DNA from: Amorphoplanes digitatis
Lineage (GTDB): Bacteria; Actinomycetota; Actinomycetes; Mycobacteriales; Micromonosporaceae
Reading direction: 5' to 3'
DNA length: 64,000 bases
NCBI RefSeq assembly: GCF_014205335.1
Contig: NZ_JACHNH010000001.1
Location: forward strand, 3,094,501-3,158,500
In this document: positions 33,605 through 42,918 of the stretch, one piece after another
Position numbering within the stretch: the first letter of the stretch is position 1
Layout of the letters: the number at the start of each line of letters is the position of its first letter
Notes under the pieces: generated by a model
Seen by the model: the letters and a program-made list of their open reading frames with translations, nothing else
The model's database searches: none
Told to the model about the DNA's origin: nothing
Made by a program: the position numbers and the translations under genes

Positions 33605-33658
33605 CGGACCGGAGGGGATTTGAACCCCTGGTGGGGCATGGCACGCCAGTGGCCCCAC
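33605..33658 (-). other. tRNA 3'-end-like element, possible attachment-site scar
   Basis: On the minus strand AGGGG-TTCAAAT-CCCCT (33613-33629) is a canonical T-arm: 5-bp stem, 7-nt loop with TTCRA. It is followed by a 7-nt acceptor-like strand, CCGGTCC, and a G discriminator. Upstream is a long hairpin, GTGGGGC...GCCCCAC (33631-33658), like a class-II variable arm. No matching GGACCGG acceptor strand, D-arm or anticodon arm is found, so this is not a whole tRNA. Integrative elements often use the T-arm end of tRNA genes as their att site. Confidence 0.4.
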
Positions 33659-33787
33659 GCGCCTTCTATTGCGGCGCTCATCTAAATATGCAGCCATTTC
33701 TTTATCGATGCTCGCCGCCGATAAAGTTGGCATGATCGAAAGTGGATCGGAAAGGACAAACGTCGGAGGCTCCGAGATAATGAATAC

Positions 33788-34981
33788 ATGCGGCAGCTTC
33801 AGTTCTTCACCAGCAGTGAGTTGGCCGCCATGCGTGACCGCACCGCATCCCGAAATTACTCCGTCGAGCGTGACGAGTTCCGCCGCGAGCACGAGCGGCA
33901 CCGGGCATGGGGCTTGACACAACGCCATGCCCGGCGTCTGCGGCAGCTGCGCGGCCGACACGGTGAACACACTGCGGCAGGCCCGGCGGGGCGGTGGCCG
34001 GAGGACCCGCAACCCACCCGCCCGGCCGGGCCCGCCGACGTCGAACCGACCCGATGCCCGGCGGCGGGCCGCAGCACCTCGACCCATCAGGATCCGTCGC
34101 GGCGTCGCAGCCGGCTTGCCGTCGACAAGCCCGAACCCCCTGCACTACCGAGCCAACTGAGAAGCACAGACTCAACTGCCTCGCCGACCCGGAACAACCT
34201 GCGCGGAACGTCTCCTTCGGGCGAGGTCGCGCACCTGGTGGAACCTGCCCGGACATCTCGGTCGGGCGAGGTCGCGCACCTGGTGGAACCTGCCCGGACA
34301 TCTCGGTCGGGCGAGGTTGCGCACCTGGTGGAACCTGCCCGGACATCTCGGTCGGGCGAGGTTGCACACCTGGTGGAATCTGCGCGGACGTCCTCACTGG
34401 ACGAGACCACCGACGCGGCGGAACCGACCGAAGTGCATCCGCCGAACGAGGTTGCTGGTCAAGTGGAGATCGGCCAGCCGCGCTCGCCGGGCGAAACCTC
34501 AGGCCGGGTGGGATCCGCCAAGACCTGCACGCCCGGCGGGACCAGTCGTTGGACTGGTCTCGCCGAGAGACGCCGACTCCGATTCCCCTGCCTGTCGGAT
34601 CGATCCCGCCGGGTGGGCGGCCACGGCGCGCCCCGCAATCGGCGACCACGCCCGGAGAGGCGCGCCGGCGAACGGCGCCGCGCCACCGCCGTGCCGGCCC
34701 GGACCGGACCGGCGAACCGGGGCCGCCCGCGCCGACCTCATCCGCACCAGGAGCATCGCGACCGGGCCGGGATCCACACGCGAACAACAAGCAGTACCCA
34801 TTGTGAATTCAACCGAGTCGACGACCGGCGGAATGCAAGACCTCCGCCGCCCCCAGCAATTCCGGACTCGGGATTTCGCGACGAATATGATGTCCGCTGC
34901 ATCAGGCATTTCGACGGCCCAGCGGGCGAGCTCTCATCGGCAGCCCCGTGCATATTTCGCTCTCTTGTGCCGCGGGAGTGA
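33788..34981 (+). CDS. Repeat-containing protein with conserved actinobacterial N-terminus
   Basis: 397 residues if the whole frame is used. Residues 1-55 (RQLQFFTSSELAAMRDRTAS, then NYSVERDEFRREHERHRAWG) are a basic helical domain typical of small conserved hypothetical proteins. A Pro/Arg/Thr-rich disordered stretch follows, then eight 15-residue repeats (SGEVAHLVEPARTSR four times nearly exact, then four diverging), then a very Arg-rich tail. All three plus frames stay open across the repeats because the unit is a multiple of three, so the frame is chosen from its N-terminus only. The real gene may be shorter. Function unknown. Confidence 0.45.
   Translation: MRQLQFFTSSELAAMRDRTASRNYSVERDEFRREHERHRAWGLTQRHARRLRQLRGRHGEHTAAGPAGRWPEDPQPTRPAGPADVEPTRCPAAGRSTSTHQDPSRRRSRLAVDKPEPPALPSQLRSTDSTASPTRNNLRGTSPSGEVAHLVEPARTSRSGEVAHLVEPARTSRSGEVAHLVEPARTSRSGEVAHLVESARTSSLDETTDAAEPTEVHPPNEVAGQVEIGQPRSPGETSGRVGSAKTCTPGGTSRWTGLAERRRLRFPCLSDRSRRVGGHGAPRNRRPRPERRAGERRRATAVPARTGPANRGRPRRPHPHQEHRDRAGIHTRTTSSTHCEFNRVDDRRNARPPPPPAIPDSGFRDEYDVRCIRHFDGPAGELSSAAPCIFRSLVPRE
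34219..34578. repeat. 45-bp tandem repeat (minisatellite), about 8 units
   Basis: Unit starts fall at 34219, 34264, 34309 and 34354 with near-identical 45-bp copies beginning GGGCGAGGTCGCGCACCTGG; copies 3-4 change GTC to GTT and copy 4 has further changes. Four more units at 34399, 34444, 34489 and 34534 have drifted but keep the 45-bp spacing. In the plus-strand frame each unit encodes 15 residues, SGEVAHLVEPARTSR. Confidence 0.85.
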
Positions 34982-35389
34982 CATTCGCGCGGAGTGGCCT
35001 GTCGCGTCAGCGTCTGCGGCAGTGGATGCGCGTCGTGATCCGCAAGGGGTGCCGACTCCGGGGTGGAAGCCGGACTCGCCCCCCGCCGGGACAGGGTCAA
35101 CACCCGTCGCGGCCGTGGATTGCCTCCTGATGGACCGGTGACGTTGCCGCCGCCGACCCGTCTCACCCGCGCAGCCGAAGGTCGAGGTTCGGTTTGTGCA
35201 GCGGTGCCACACGGCCCGCCGGCTGCCGCCGGTGATCGCGCCCGCCTGGTGGTGCGTCGGCATGACGTGGATCGCCGTTCAAGCGGTGGCGAACTTGAGC
35301 AGGTCGTGGCTGACGACGTCCAGCTCGACGCCGTTAGGCGGCGTGGTGGCCGCTGGTCGCGTGGGCTGGGTGGATGCGGCTGCCGTCGG
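34982..35389. other. Gene-poor spacer, no supported gene
   Basis: About 400 bp between the repeat protein and the ABC exporter end. Several open frames exist on both strands but none has a credible start, RBS or recognisable domain. One minus-strand fragment (NGVELDVVSHDLLKFATA followed by a stop, around 35285-35340) looks protein-like and could be the end of a decayed gene. I see no terminator or RNA. Confidence 0.4.
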
Positions 35390-37186
35390 TCACGCGGCCA
35401 GGGTGGCGTAGTGGCCGCCGGCCGAGAGGAGGTCGGCGTGGTCGCCGGATTCGAGGATGTGGCCGTGTGCGACGACCGCGATCTGGTCGGCGTCGCGGAT
35501 GGTGGAGAGGCGGTGGGCGATGGTCACCGTGGTGCGGCCGCGGGAGAGTTCGTCGAAGGCGTGTTGCACGGCGCGTTCGGTCACGGTGTCGAGGGCGCTT
35601 GTCGCCTCGTCCAGGACGAGGATCCGTGGGTCGCGTAGCAGGGTGCGGGCGATCGCGATGCGCTGCTTCTCGCCGCCGGAGAAGCGGTGTCCGCGGGAGC
35701 CGACGACCGTGTCGTAGCCGTCGGGCAGGTCGGCGATCAGGTCGTGGATGTGTGCGGCCCGGGCGGCCTGTTCGATCTGCTCGTCGGTCGCGTCCGGGCG
35801 GGCGTAGCGCAGGTTCTCCCGTACGGTCGTGTGCAGCAGGTAGGTCTCCTGGCTGACCACGCCGACGATGCCGGCGAGGTCGGCCAGCCGCAGGTCGCGG
35901 ATGTCGATGCCGTCGACGGTGATCCGGCCGGCGGACGGGTCGTAGAGGCGGGCGATCAGGGCGGCGATGGTGCTCTTGCCGGAGCCGGTGGCGCCGACCA
36001 GGGCGAGCGACGTGCCGGCCGGGACGTCCAGGGTGACGCCGGCGACCGCGGGGGTCGTGCTGCCGGGGTACGCGAACGTGACGTCCTCGAAGCGCAGGTG
36101 GCCGCGGACCGGCCGGTCCAGGCGCACGGGCTCGGCGGGATCGTCCACCTCGACCGGCAGGTCGAGGTATTCGAAGATGCGCGCGAACAGGGCGAGCGAG
36201 CTGGTCAGCGAGACGCCGACGCCCAGCAGGCCCATCAGCGGCCGGAACAGGCCGGCCTGGAGGCCGGTGAACGCGACGAGGGTGCCGATGCTCAGCGTGC
36301 CGGCGGTCGCCGGCAGGCCGGCGCTGAGGTAGATGAGGGCGGGGATGGCGGCGAAGATGATGCTCATCGCGGCCATCCGCCAGCGGCCGGCCAGCTCGGA
36401 GCGCAGCTCCAGGTCGATGAGCCGGGTGGACGAGGCGGTGAAGCGCTCGACGAGCGCGGGGCCGGTGCCCATGGTCTTGCTCAGCTGCACGCCGCTTATC
36501 GACAGTCCCTCCTCGACGATCACGTTGAGGTCGGCGAGCTCGCGCTGGCGCCGCGCGGTGATCTCCCGGCGCATCCGGGCGACGCGGCGGGTCAGGTGGA
36601 TCGCCGGGGGGAGCACGACCAGCGAGACGAGGGAGAGCTGCCAGGACAGGGCGGCCATGGCGACGGCGGTGGCTACGGCGGTGGTGAGGTTGGCGGCGAT
36701 CGAGGTCGCGGTCGAGGTGACCACCGACTGCATGCCGCCGATGTCGTTGGTGATCCGGGACTGCACCTCGCCGGTCCGGGTCCGGGTGAAGAACGCCACG
36801 GACTGGCGGTGCAGGTGTGCGAAGACCTCGGTGCGCAGCCGGTGCATGACCCGCTGGCCGACGGTGGTGGAGATCCAGGTCTGCGCGACGCCGAGCGCGG
36901 AGGTCACGGCGGCGACGGCGACCATGCCGGCGACCAGCCAGGCCAGCAGCGTCAGGTCCTGCCGGGGGAGTGCGCGGTCGATGACCTCGCGGAGCAGGAA
37001 CGGCGCTGCCATGGCGATCACGGAGGAGGCGACGATGATCGCGGTGACGACCGCGAGCTGGAGGCGGTGTGCGGCGAAGAGCCGGCCGATGCGGCGCAGC
37101 GAGACCTCGGCGGCCTGCTTCTTCTCGGCGGCGGTGACGGTGTGCGCGCGGCCCTTGCGGCCGCCTTCGGTGGGTGTTGATGCCAA
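35390..37186 (-). CDS. ABC exporter, fused membrane and ATPase domains
   Basis: 598 residues: a half-transporter that would act as a homodimer. Six membrane helices (from LQLAVVTAIIVASSVIAMAA to YLSAGLPATAGTLSIGTLVA), then the ATPase with Walker A GATGSGKST, Q-loop VVSQETYLLH, signature RFSGGEKQRIAIAR, Walker B RILVLDEATSALD and switch IAHRLST. It belongs to the MsbA/multidrug group exporting lipids or drugs. The start is a TTG at 37186 behind GAAGGTAG. It is divergent from a MarR gene, with a palindrome between them, so drug- or phenol-responsive control is likely. Confidence 0.92.
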   Translation of the reverse strand: MASTPTEGGRKGRAHTVTAAEKKQAAEVSLRRIGRLFAAHRLQLAVVTAIIVASSVIAMAAPFLLREVIDRALPRQDLTLLAWLVAGMVAVAAVTSALGVAQTWISTTVGQRVMHRLRTEVFAHLHRQSVAFFTRTRTGEVQSRITNDIGGMQSVVTSTATSIAANLTTAVATAVAMAALSWQLSLVSLVVLPPAIHLTRRVARMRREITARRQRELADLNVIVEEGLSISGVQLSKTMGTGPALVERFTASSTRLIDLELRSELAGRWRMAAMSIIFAAIPALIYLSAGLPATAGTLSIGTLVAFTGLQAGLFRPLMGLLGVGVSLTSSLALFARIFEYLDLPVEVDDPAEPVRLDRPVRGHLRFEDVTFAYPGSTTPAVAGVTLDVPAGTSLALVGATGSGKSTIAALIARLYDPSAGRITVDGIDIRDLRLADLAGIVGVVSQETYLLHTTVRENLRYARPDATDEQIEQAARAAHIHDLIADLPDGYDTVVGSRGHRFSGGEKQRIAIARTLLRDPRILVLDEATSALDTVTERAVQHAFDELSRGRTTVTIAHRLSTIRDADQIAVVAHGHILESGDHADLLSAGGHYATLAA

Positions 37187-37218
37187 GAGCGACTACCTTC
37201 TTCCGGTACGTGATTAGC

Positions 37219-37243
37219 TGAGGTTACCTCAACATGAGGTTAC
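37219..37243. promoter_or_regulatory. MarR-type operator between exporter and regulator genes
   Basis: TGAGGTTACCTCA (37219-37231) is a perfect 6-bp palindrome around one base, followed by a direct copy of its half, TGAGGTTAC (37235-37243). It lies in the 84-bp divergent gap, suiting control of both genes. Confidence 0.6.
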
Positions 37244-37270
37244 AACCGCAATCGCTGGTACGGTATTCCG

Positions 37271-37690
37271 GTGGACCGCGGCGCCGACGACGACAGCCTG
37301 TCCGAGCTGTTCTGGTCCGTCGCCCGCAACCTGCGCCACCTCAACCGCGAGACCCTCGGGCCGCTGAACATCTCGCCGTCGCACGGCCGGGCGCTCAGCG
37401 TCCTGTGGCGCCACGGCCCGATGCGCCCGGGCGCGCTCGCCGAGCACCTGCGGATCGCGGCCCGCTCGGCCACCGAGGTCGTCGACGACCTCCAGGAGCG
37501 CGGCCTGGTCGCCCGCGCGCCGGACCCGGCCGACCGGCGCGCCACCCTGCTGACCCTCACCGAGGCGGGCACCGCGACCGGCGTGGCGATCAAGTCGGCC
37601 CGGCAGGCCGCGGCGGAGCGGTTCTTCGCCGGGCTCAGCGGCGAAGACCGCGCGGAGCTGGCCCGCATCCTGCGCGAGCTGCGCGACTAG
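37271..37690 (+). CDS. MarR-family transcriptional regulator
   Basis: 139 residues from a GTG. The winged helix domain reads ISPSHGRALSVLWRHGPMRP, GALAEHLRIAARSATEVVDDLQERGLV and the wing APDPADRRATLLTLTEAG with the conserved DRR. Helices at both ends form the dimer. MarR proteins repress transporter genes and let go on binding phenolic or lipophilic ligands. It is divergent from the ABC exporter, its probable target, and probably represses itself too. Confidence 0.93.
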   Translation: MDRGADDDSLSELFWSVARNLRHLNRETLGPLNISPSHGRALSVLWRHGPMRPGALAEHLRIAARSATEVVDDLQERGLVARAPDPADRRATLLTLTEAGTATGVAIKSARQAAAERFFAGLSGEDRAELARILRELRD

Positions 37691-37741
37691 ACGCCGCCGG
37701 CGATCACGGAACGTAGCCGCCACCCGGCCCCTCGGGGCAGT

Positions 37742-40700
37742 TTGGCCATTTATAGCCATGAGATACCCGCCGCCGCACTGGCCGAGACCAACCCGTGGAC
37801 CTGTGACCAGTCCGGTTACCTGTTCCAGAGCCCGAACGGGACGAACAGCACCCCGCACCACGTCCAGCAGGTCAACCTTGCCGCCGGCGCCGGCGCCACC
37901 GGCTCGGGCAAGACGACGCGCGCCGTGAACGGTGTCGGCTACAACACCCTCGACAACTACTTCTACGGCTGGGACCAGCAGACCAACCAGCTGACGCGGA
38001 TCCACAAAGACGGCACCATGTTCGGGCTGGGCCTGCCCACCGGCTTCCCGGTCACCGCCATCAACGTCGGCGACTTCGACCCGGCCGGGCACCTGTGGCA
38101 GATGAACTCCAACGCCACCCTGGCGCTGTGGTACGAGGTCGACCTGGCACCCGGGGCGTCCACCCCTCCCGCGCTGGTCGCGAAGGGCACGATCGCCCGC
38201 CTGCCCGGGCTGTACCTGCCCTCGGACTGGTCCTACGTCGCCGGCGCGCTGTTCGGCGTCGCCGAGACCACCTCGGGCAACGGCAACGTCCACCTGCTCC
38301 GTTCGACCGGACCGACCAGGGTGCGATCGCCGGCGTGCCGTCGGAGGTGAGGAACCAGCGGTCCGCGTACGGCGTCACCTATGCCGACGCCAGCGGCTTC
38401 CTGTACGCCTCGAACAACGAGAGCGGCTTCATCTACCGCATCGACCCGGGCACCCGCGCCGCGATCCTGGTCTCCAGGGGACCCACCTCGTCCGGCAACG
38501 ACGGCGCGCGGTGCTTCCTGGACAGGATTCCCACGGTCACGCTCACCAAGTCGGTGCCCGCGCGGCTGCGGGCGAGTGACCAGTTCACCGTGAGCCTGCT
38601 CGACAGCGGCGACGCCCCCGTCACCTCGGCCACCACCGCGGGCGGCGCCACCACGGTGAGCACCACCAACTGGCCGGTCGACGACAACAGCACCTACACC
38701 ATCACCGACGCGATGGCCGCCGGTTCGGCGTCGGACCTGGACGACTACGACACCACGATCGCGTGCACCGACACCACCACCGGCGCCCCGGTCACACCCG
38801 GTGGCGTCGCGGGGGCCTGGACGCTGCCGATCACCACCACCGACGACTACGCCTGCACGGTGACCAACACCGCGGTGGCGCAGCCCGGGATCACGATCAA
38901 GAAGTCCGCCGCACCGTTGGCTCAGACGGCCTTCGTCGCCGGCGCGTCCGTCACGTACACCTTCGTGGCGACCAACTCCGGAAACGTCCCGCTGACCAAC
39001 GTCAGCATCCGCGAAACGGACTTCACCGGTTCGGGCGCCGTCTCCGCCATCGCCTGCGACGCGAAGGCCACCCTGCTCGCACCCACAGAGCAGACCGTGT
39101 GCACCGCCACGTACACCCTCACGGACGCCGACGTGGCCCAGCGCTCCGTCGAGAACACGGCCGTCGCGACCGGCACCCCGCCGGGGACGCAGGTCCCGGT
39201 GGAGTCGCCGCCCTCCACCGCGATCGTTCCGGGCACGAACGTAGCCGGTCTTTCGCTGGAGAAGAGCGCGGATCCGGTCCTGATCACCGCCGCCGGGCAG
39301 GAGATCGCCTACTCCTACGCGGTCACCAACACCGGCAACGTCATCGTCAGCGGGGTGGGCATCTCCGAGACCGGCTTCGACGGCGCCGGAGACCTGTCGT
39401 CGATCAGCTGCCCGCCGGAGGCCGCCTCGCTGGCGCCCGGCATCACCGTGACCTGTACCGCGACGTACACGGTGACCCAGGCCGACTTGGACGACGAGAC
39501 GCGACAGGTCATCACCAACGCGGCCCGGGCCGCCGGCGCCGATCCCGACGGTGCGCCCGTGAGCTCCAACGAGGACTCCGCCCCGGTCGATCTCAGCCGG
39601 CAGCCGGCGCTGGAGCTGACCAAGTCGGCCGCGCCGCCACGGTCGACGCGGCCGGGCAGACCGTCACCTACACTTTCACGGCCGTCAACAGCGGCAACGT
39701 GACCCTGACCGGCGCGGTCGTGCGGGACGACTCGTTCAGCGGCACCGGCACCATGGCGAACCCGCCCTGCACCCTGAGCCCGACGACACTCGCGCCGGGT
39801 GCCAGGGCCACGTGCACCGCCGGGTACACGGTCACCCAGGCCGACATCAGAGCCGGTCAGGTGTCCAACGTGGCCATCGCCACCGGCATTGCGCCGGACG
39901 GGTCGACGACCACCTCTCCCGAGGCCCCGGCGACCGTCGGCGTCACCACCCGCCTGGCCCTCGCCCTGGTCAAGGACGCCGACCCGGATGTCTACGACAC
40001 CGCCGGCGACCGGATCGCCTACACCTTCCAGATCACCAACAACAGCAGCGTGGCGGTGACCCTCTCCTCGATCGACGAGACCACGTTCACCGGCACCGGC
40101 ACGCTCTCCGCACCGATCTGCCGGCCCACCGCGCTCACCGCGCCGCTGGCACCGTCCGACTCCATCACCTGCACCGCGACGTACACGGTGACCCAGGCCG
40201 ACGTGGACCGCAAAACCATCTGGAACACCGCGGTCGCGGTCGGCACGGCGGCCGACGGTGGCGGCAGCGTCGTCTCCAACCCGGCGTCCGCCGTCGTGAC
40301 GGTCCCGGGCGTGACACCCACCGGGCTGCCCCACCTGGACCTGACCAAGACCGTGTCCCCCGACTCTGTGGACACGGTCGGCCAGCGGGTCACCTACACG
40401 TTCCTCATCACCAACACGGGCGGCATCGCGCTGTCCGGCCTGACCCTGGACGAGACGTCCTTCACGGGCACCGGCACGCTCAGCGCACCGACCTGCGCAC
40501 CCGTCGCGCCGGCCGGACCGCTGGCTCCCGGCACCGCGACGACCTGCACCGTCACCTACGACGTCACGCAGGAGGACCTCGACCAGGGCGTGATCAGCAA
40601 CGTCGCGACGGTGAGCGGAACGACCCCCGGCGGCGGCACGGTCACGTCGCCACCCAGCGGCACCGAGGTGCTCACCAACAGCGGTGGCGCCGCGGGCACG

Positions 40701-40999
40701 CCCGCCATCGAGGTGGTCAAGAGCGGCTCACCGACCTCTCCCGCACGGTTCGTCGAGGGCCAGAGGGTGACCTTCACCTACCTGGTGACGAACGTCGGTG
40801 ATGTCGCACTTACCGACGTCGCCGTCCGCGAGACCGTGTTCACCGGACCATCCCGGGTGGCCCCGACGGCCCGGTGAGCCAGGGCCTGCCGGTGACCGGA
40901 GACGACCTGTCGACCAGCCTGCTCGCCGGCCAGGCCCTGATCCTCGGCGGTCTCGGCCTGATCGTCGCGACCCGCCGGCGACGACCCCGCAGGGCGTGA
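37742..40999 (+). pseudogene. LPXTG-anchored DUF11-repeat surface protein, three frameshifts
   Basis: Three frames, each lost after one missing base, together encode about 1085 residues. Part 1 (from a TTG at 37742): TNPWTCDQSGYLFQSPNG with a DUF6923-like beta-propeller; shift near 38300. Part 2: DQGAIAGVPSEVRNQRSAYG, SGFIYRIDP, a SpaA-like unit and two DUF7507/DUF11 repeats (YTFVATNSGNVPLTNVSI, CTATYTLTDADV); shift near 39635. Part 3: four more repeats; shift between 40840 and 40870. The end reads SQGLPVTGDD, a membrane helix and TRRRRPRRA: a sortase signal of LPVTG form. No signal peptide is visible at the 5' end, so it may also be truncated there. Confidence 0.8.
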
Positions 41000-41011
41000 T
41001 GCCGGTAACGA

Positions 41012-41023
41012 CATGACGTCATG
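41012..41023. promoter_or_regulatory. 12-bp palindrome upstream of the subtilase gene
   Basis: CATGACGTCATG is a perfect palindrome in the 119-bp gap between the surface-protein remnant and the subtilase, about 95 bp before the latter's start. It may be an operator; no partner regulator is adjacent. Confidence 0.3.
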
Positions 41024-41118
41024 CGGCCGTCTCGCTGGTCGGTCGTCACTCTCGAACCGCTCAGGCCTCGCCGCGGTGCGCCGATGTCTTCCTCGTATCT
41101 TCACGAGGGGGTCCGTAT

Positions 41119-42288
<1,170 letters not shown>

Positions 42289-42328
42289 CGCCCGGCGGCC
42301 CGCCGCGGGAGTTGGCTCCGTCACTTTC

Positions 42329-42363
42329 CTGACCGATCGGACAGGATCTGACCGATCGGTCAG
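42329..42363. promoter_or_regulatory. Double TetR operator
   Basis: CTGACCGATCGGACAG (42329-42344, imperfect) and CTGACCGATCGGTCAG (42348-42363, perfect 16-bp palindrome) are spaced 19 bp apart, just before the TetR start. Two repressor dimers could bind on nearly the same face of the helix. Confidence 0.8.
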
Positions 42364-42377
42364 GCATGCTGAAGCGC

Positions 42378-42917
42378 ATGCCCCGCAGGAGTACCCGTGA
42401 CGAGATCCTCGTCGTCGCCGCCGCGCAGTTCGCCCACGTCGGGTTCAAAGGCGCCTCGTTGCAGGAGATCGCCGCCGAGGTCGGCTGCTCCAAGGCCACG
42501 CTGCTCTACCACTTCGCCGGCAAGGACGCGATCCTCGCCGCCCTGATCGCCCCGGCCGCGGAGGAACTCGCCGCCCTCGACGCGCGGCTCGCCGCCCTCG
42601 ACGGGCCCGAGCTCCAGTCGGCGGCCATCGAGGGCTTCGTGGACCTGGTGCTGCGGCACCGCCAGGAGGCGGCCCTCATCTACGGCGACGCGGCGCGGTT
42701 CCTGCGGGAGCCCGCGTTCGCGTTCCTGCGCCCGCACATCGACAACCTGTGCGCCGCGCTCGCCGGCCGGTCACCGGACCCGGCGGACTGCCTCGCCGCG
42801 GAGGTGCTGCTCGGCGGCATCGCCGGCGTCGTCATCGACAAGGCCGGGGAGGACCTGCGCGAGGCGCTGGTCGCCGTGGCCAAGCGTGCCCTGATCACCC
42901 CTCACGACAAGGACTGA
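42378..42917 (+). CDS. TetR-family repressor of the MMPL transporter
   Basis: 179 residues (an ATG 12 bp earlier is also possible). The N-terminal helix-turn-helix reads TRDEILVVAAAQFAHVGFKG and ASLQEIAAEVGCSKATLLYHFAGKDAIL, a textbook TetR DNA-binding domain. The C-terminal ligand domain is unremarkable (GFVDLVLRHRQEAALIYGDA). It sits directly on two palindromes and is followed 1 bp later by an MMPL transporter gene, so it most likely represses its own operon until a lipid or drug is bound. Confidence 0.93.
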   Translation: MPRRSTRDEILVVAAAQFAHVGFKGASLQEIAAEVGCSKATLLYHFAGKDAILAALIAPAAEELAALDARLAALDGPELQSAAIEGFVDLVLRHRQEAALIYGDAARFLREPAFAFLRPHIDNLCAALAGRSPDPADCLAAEVLLGGIAGVVIDKAGEDLREALVAVAKRALITPHDKD

Positions 42918-42918
42918 G

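Noticed and set aside
33605..33700. Complete tRNA (possibly Ser or selenocysteine) on the minus strand
   Set aside because: The T-arm and acceptor strand are canonical, but there is no matching 5' acceptor strand, no D-arm and no anticodon loop with T33. Only a 3'-end-like fragment is supported.
34219..34578. CRISPR array
   Set aside because: The 45-bp units are contiguous without unique spacers and keep a coding frame, so it is a tandem repeat.
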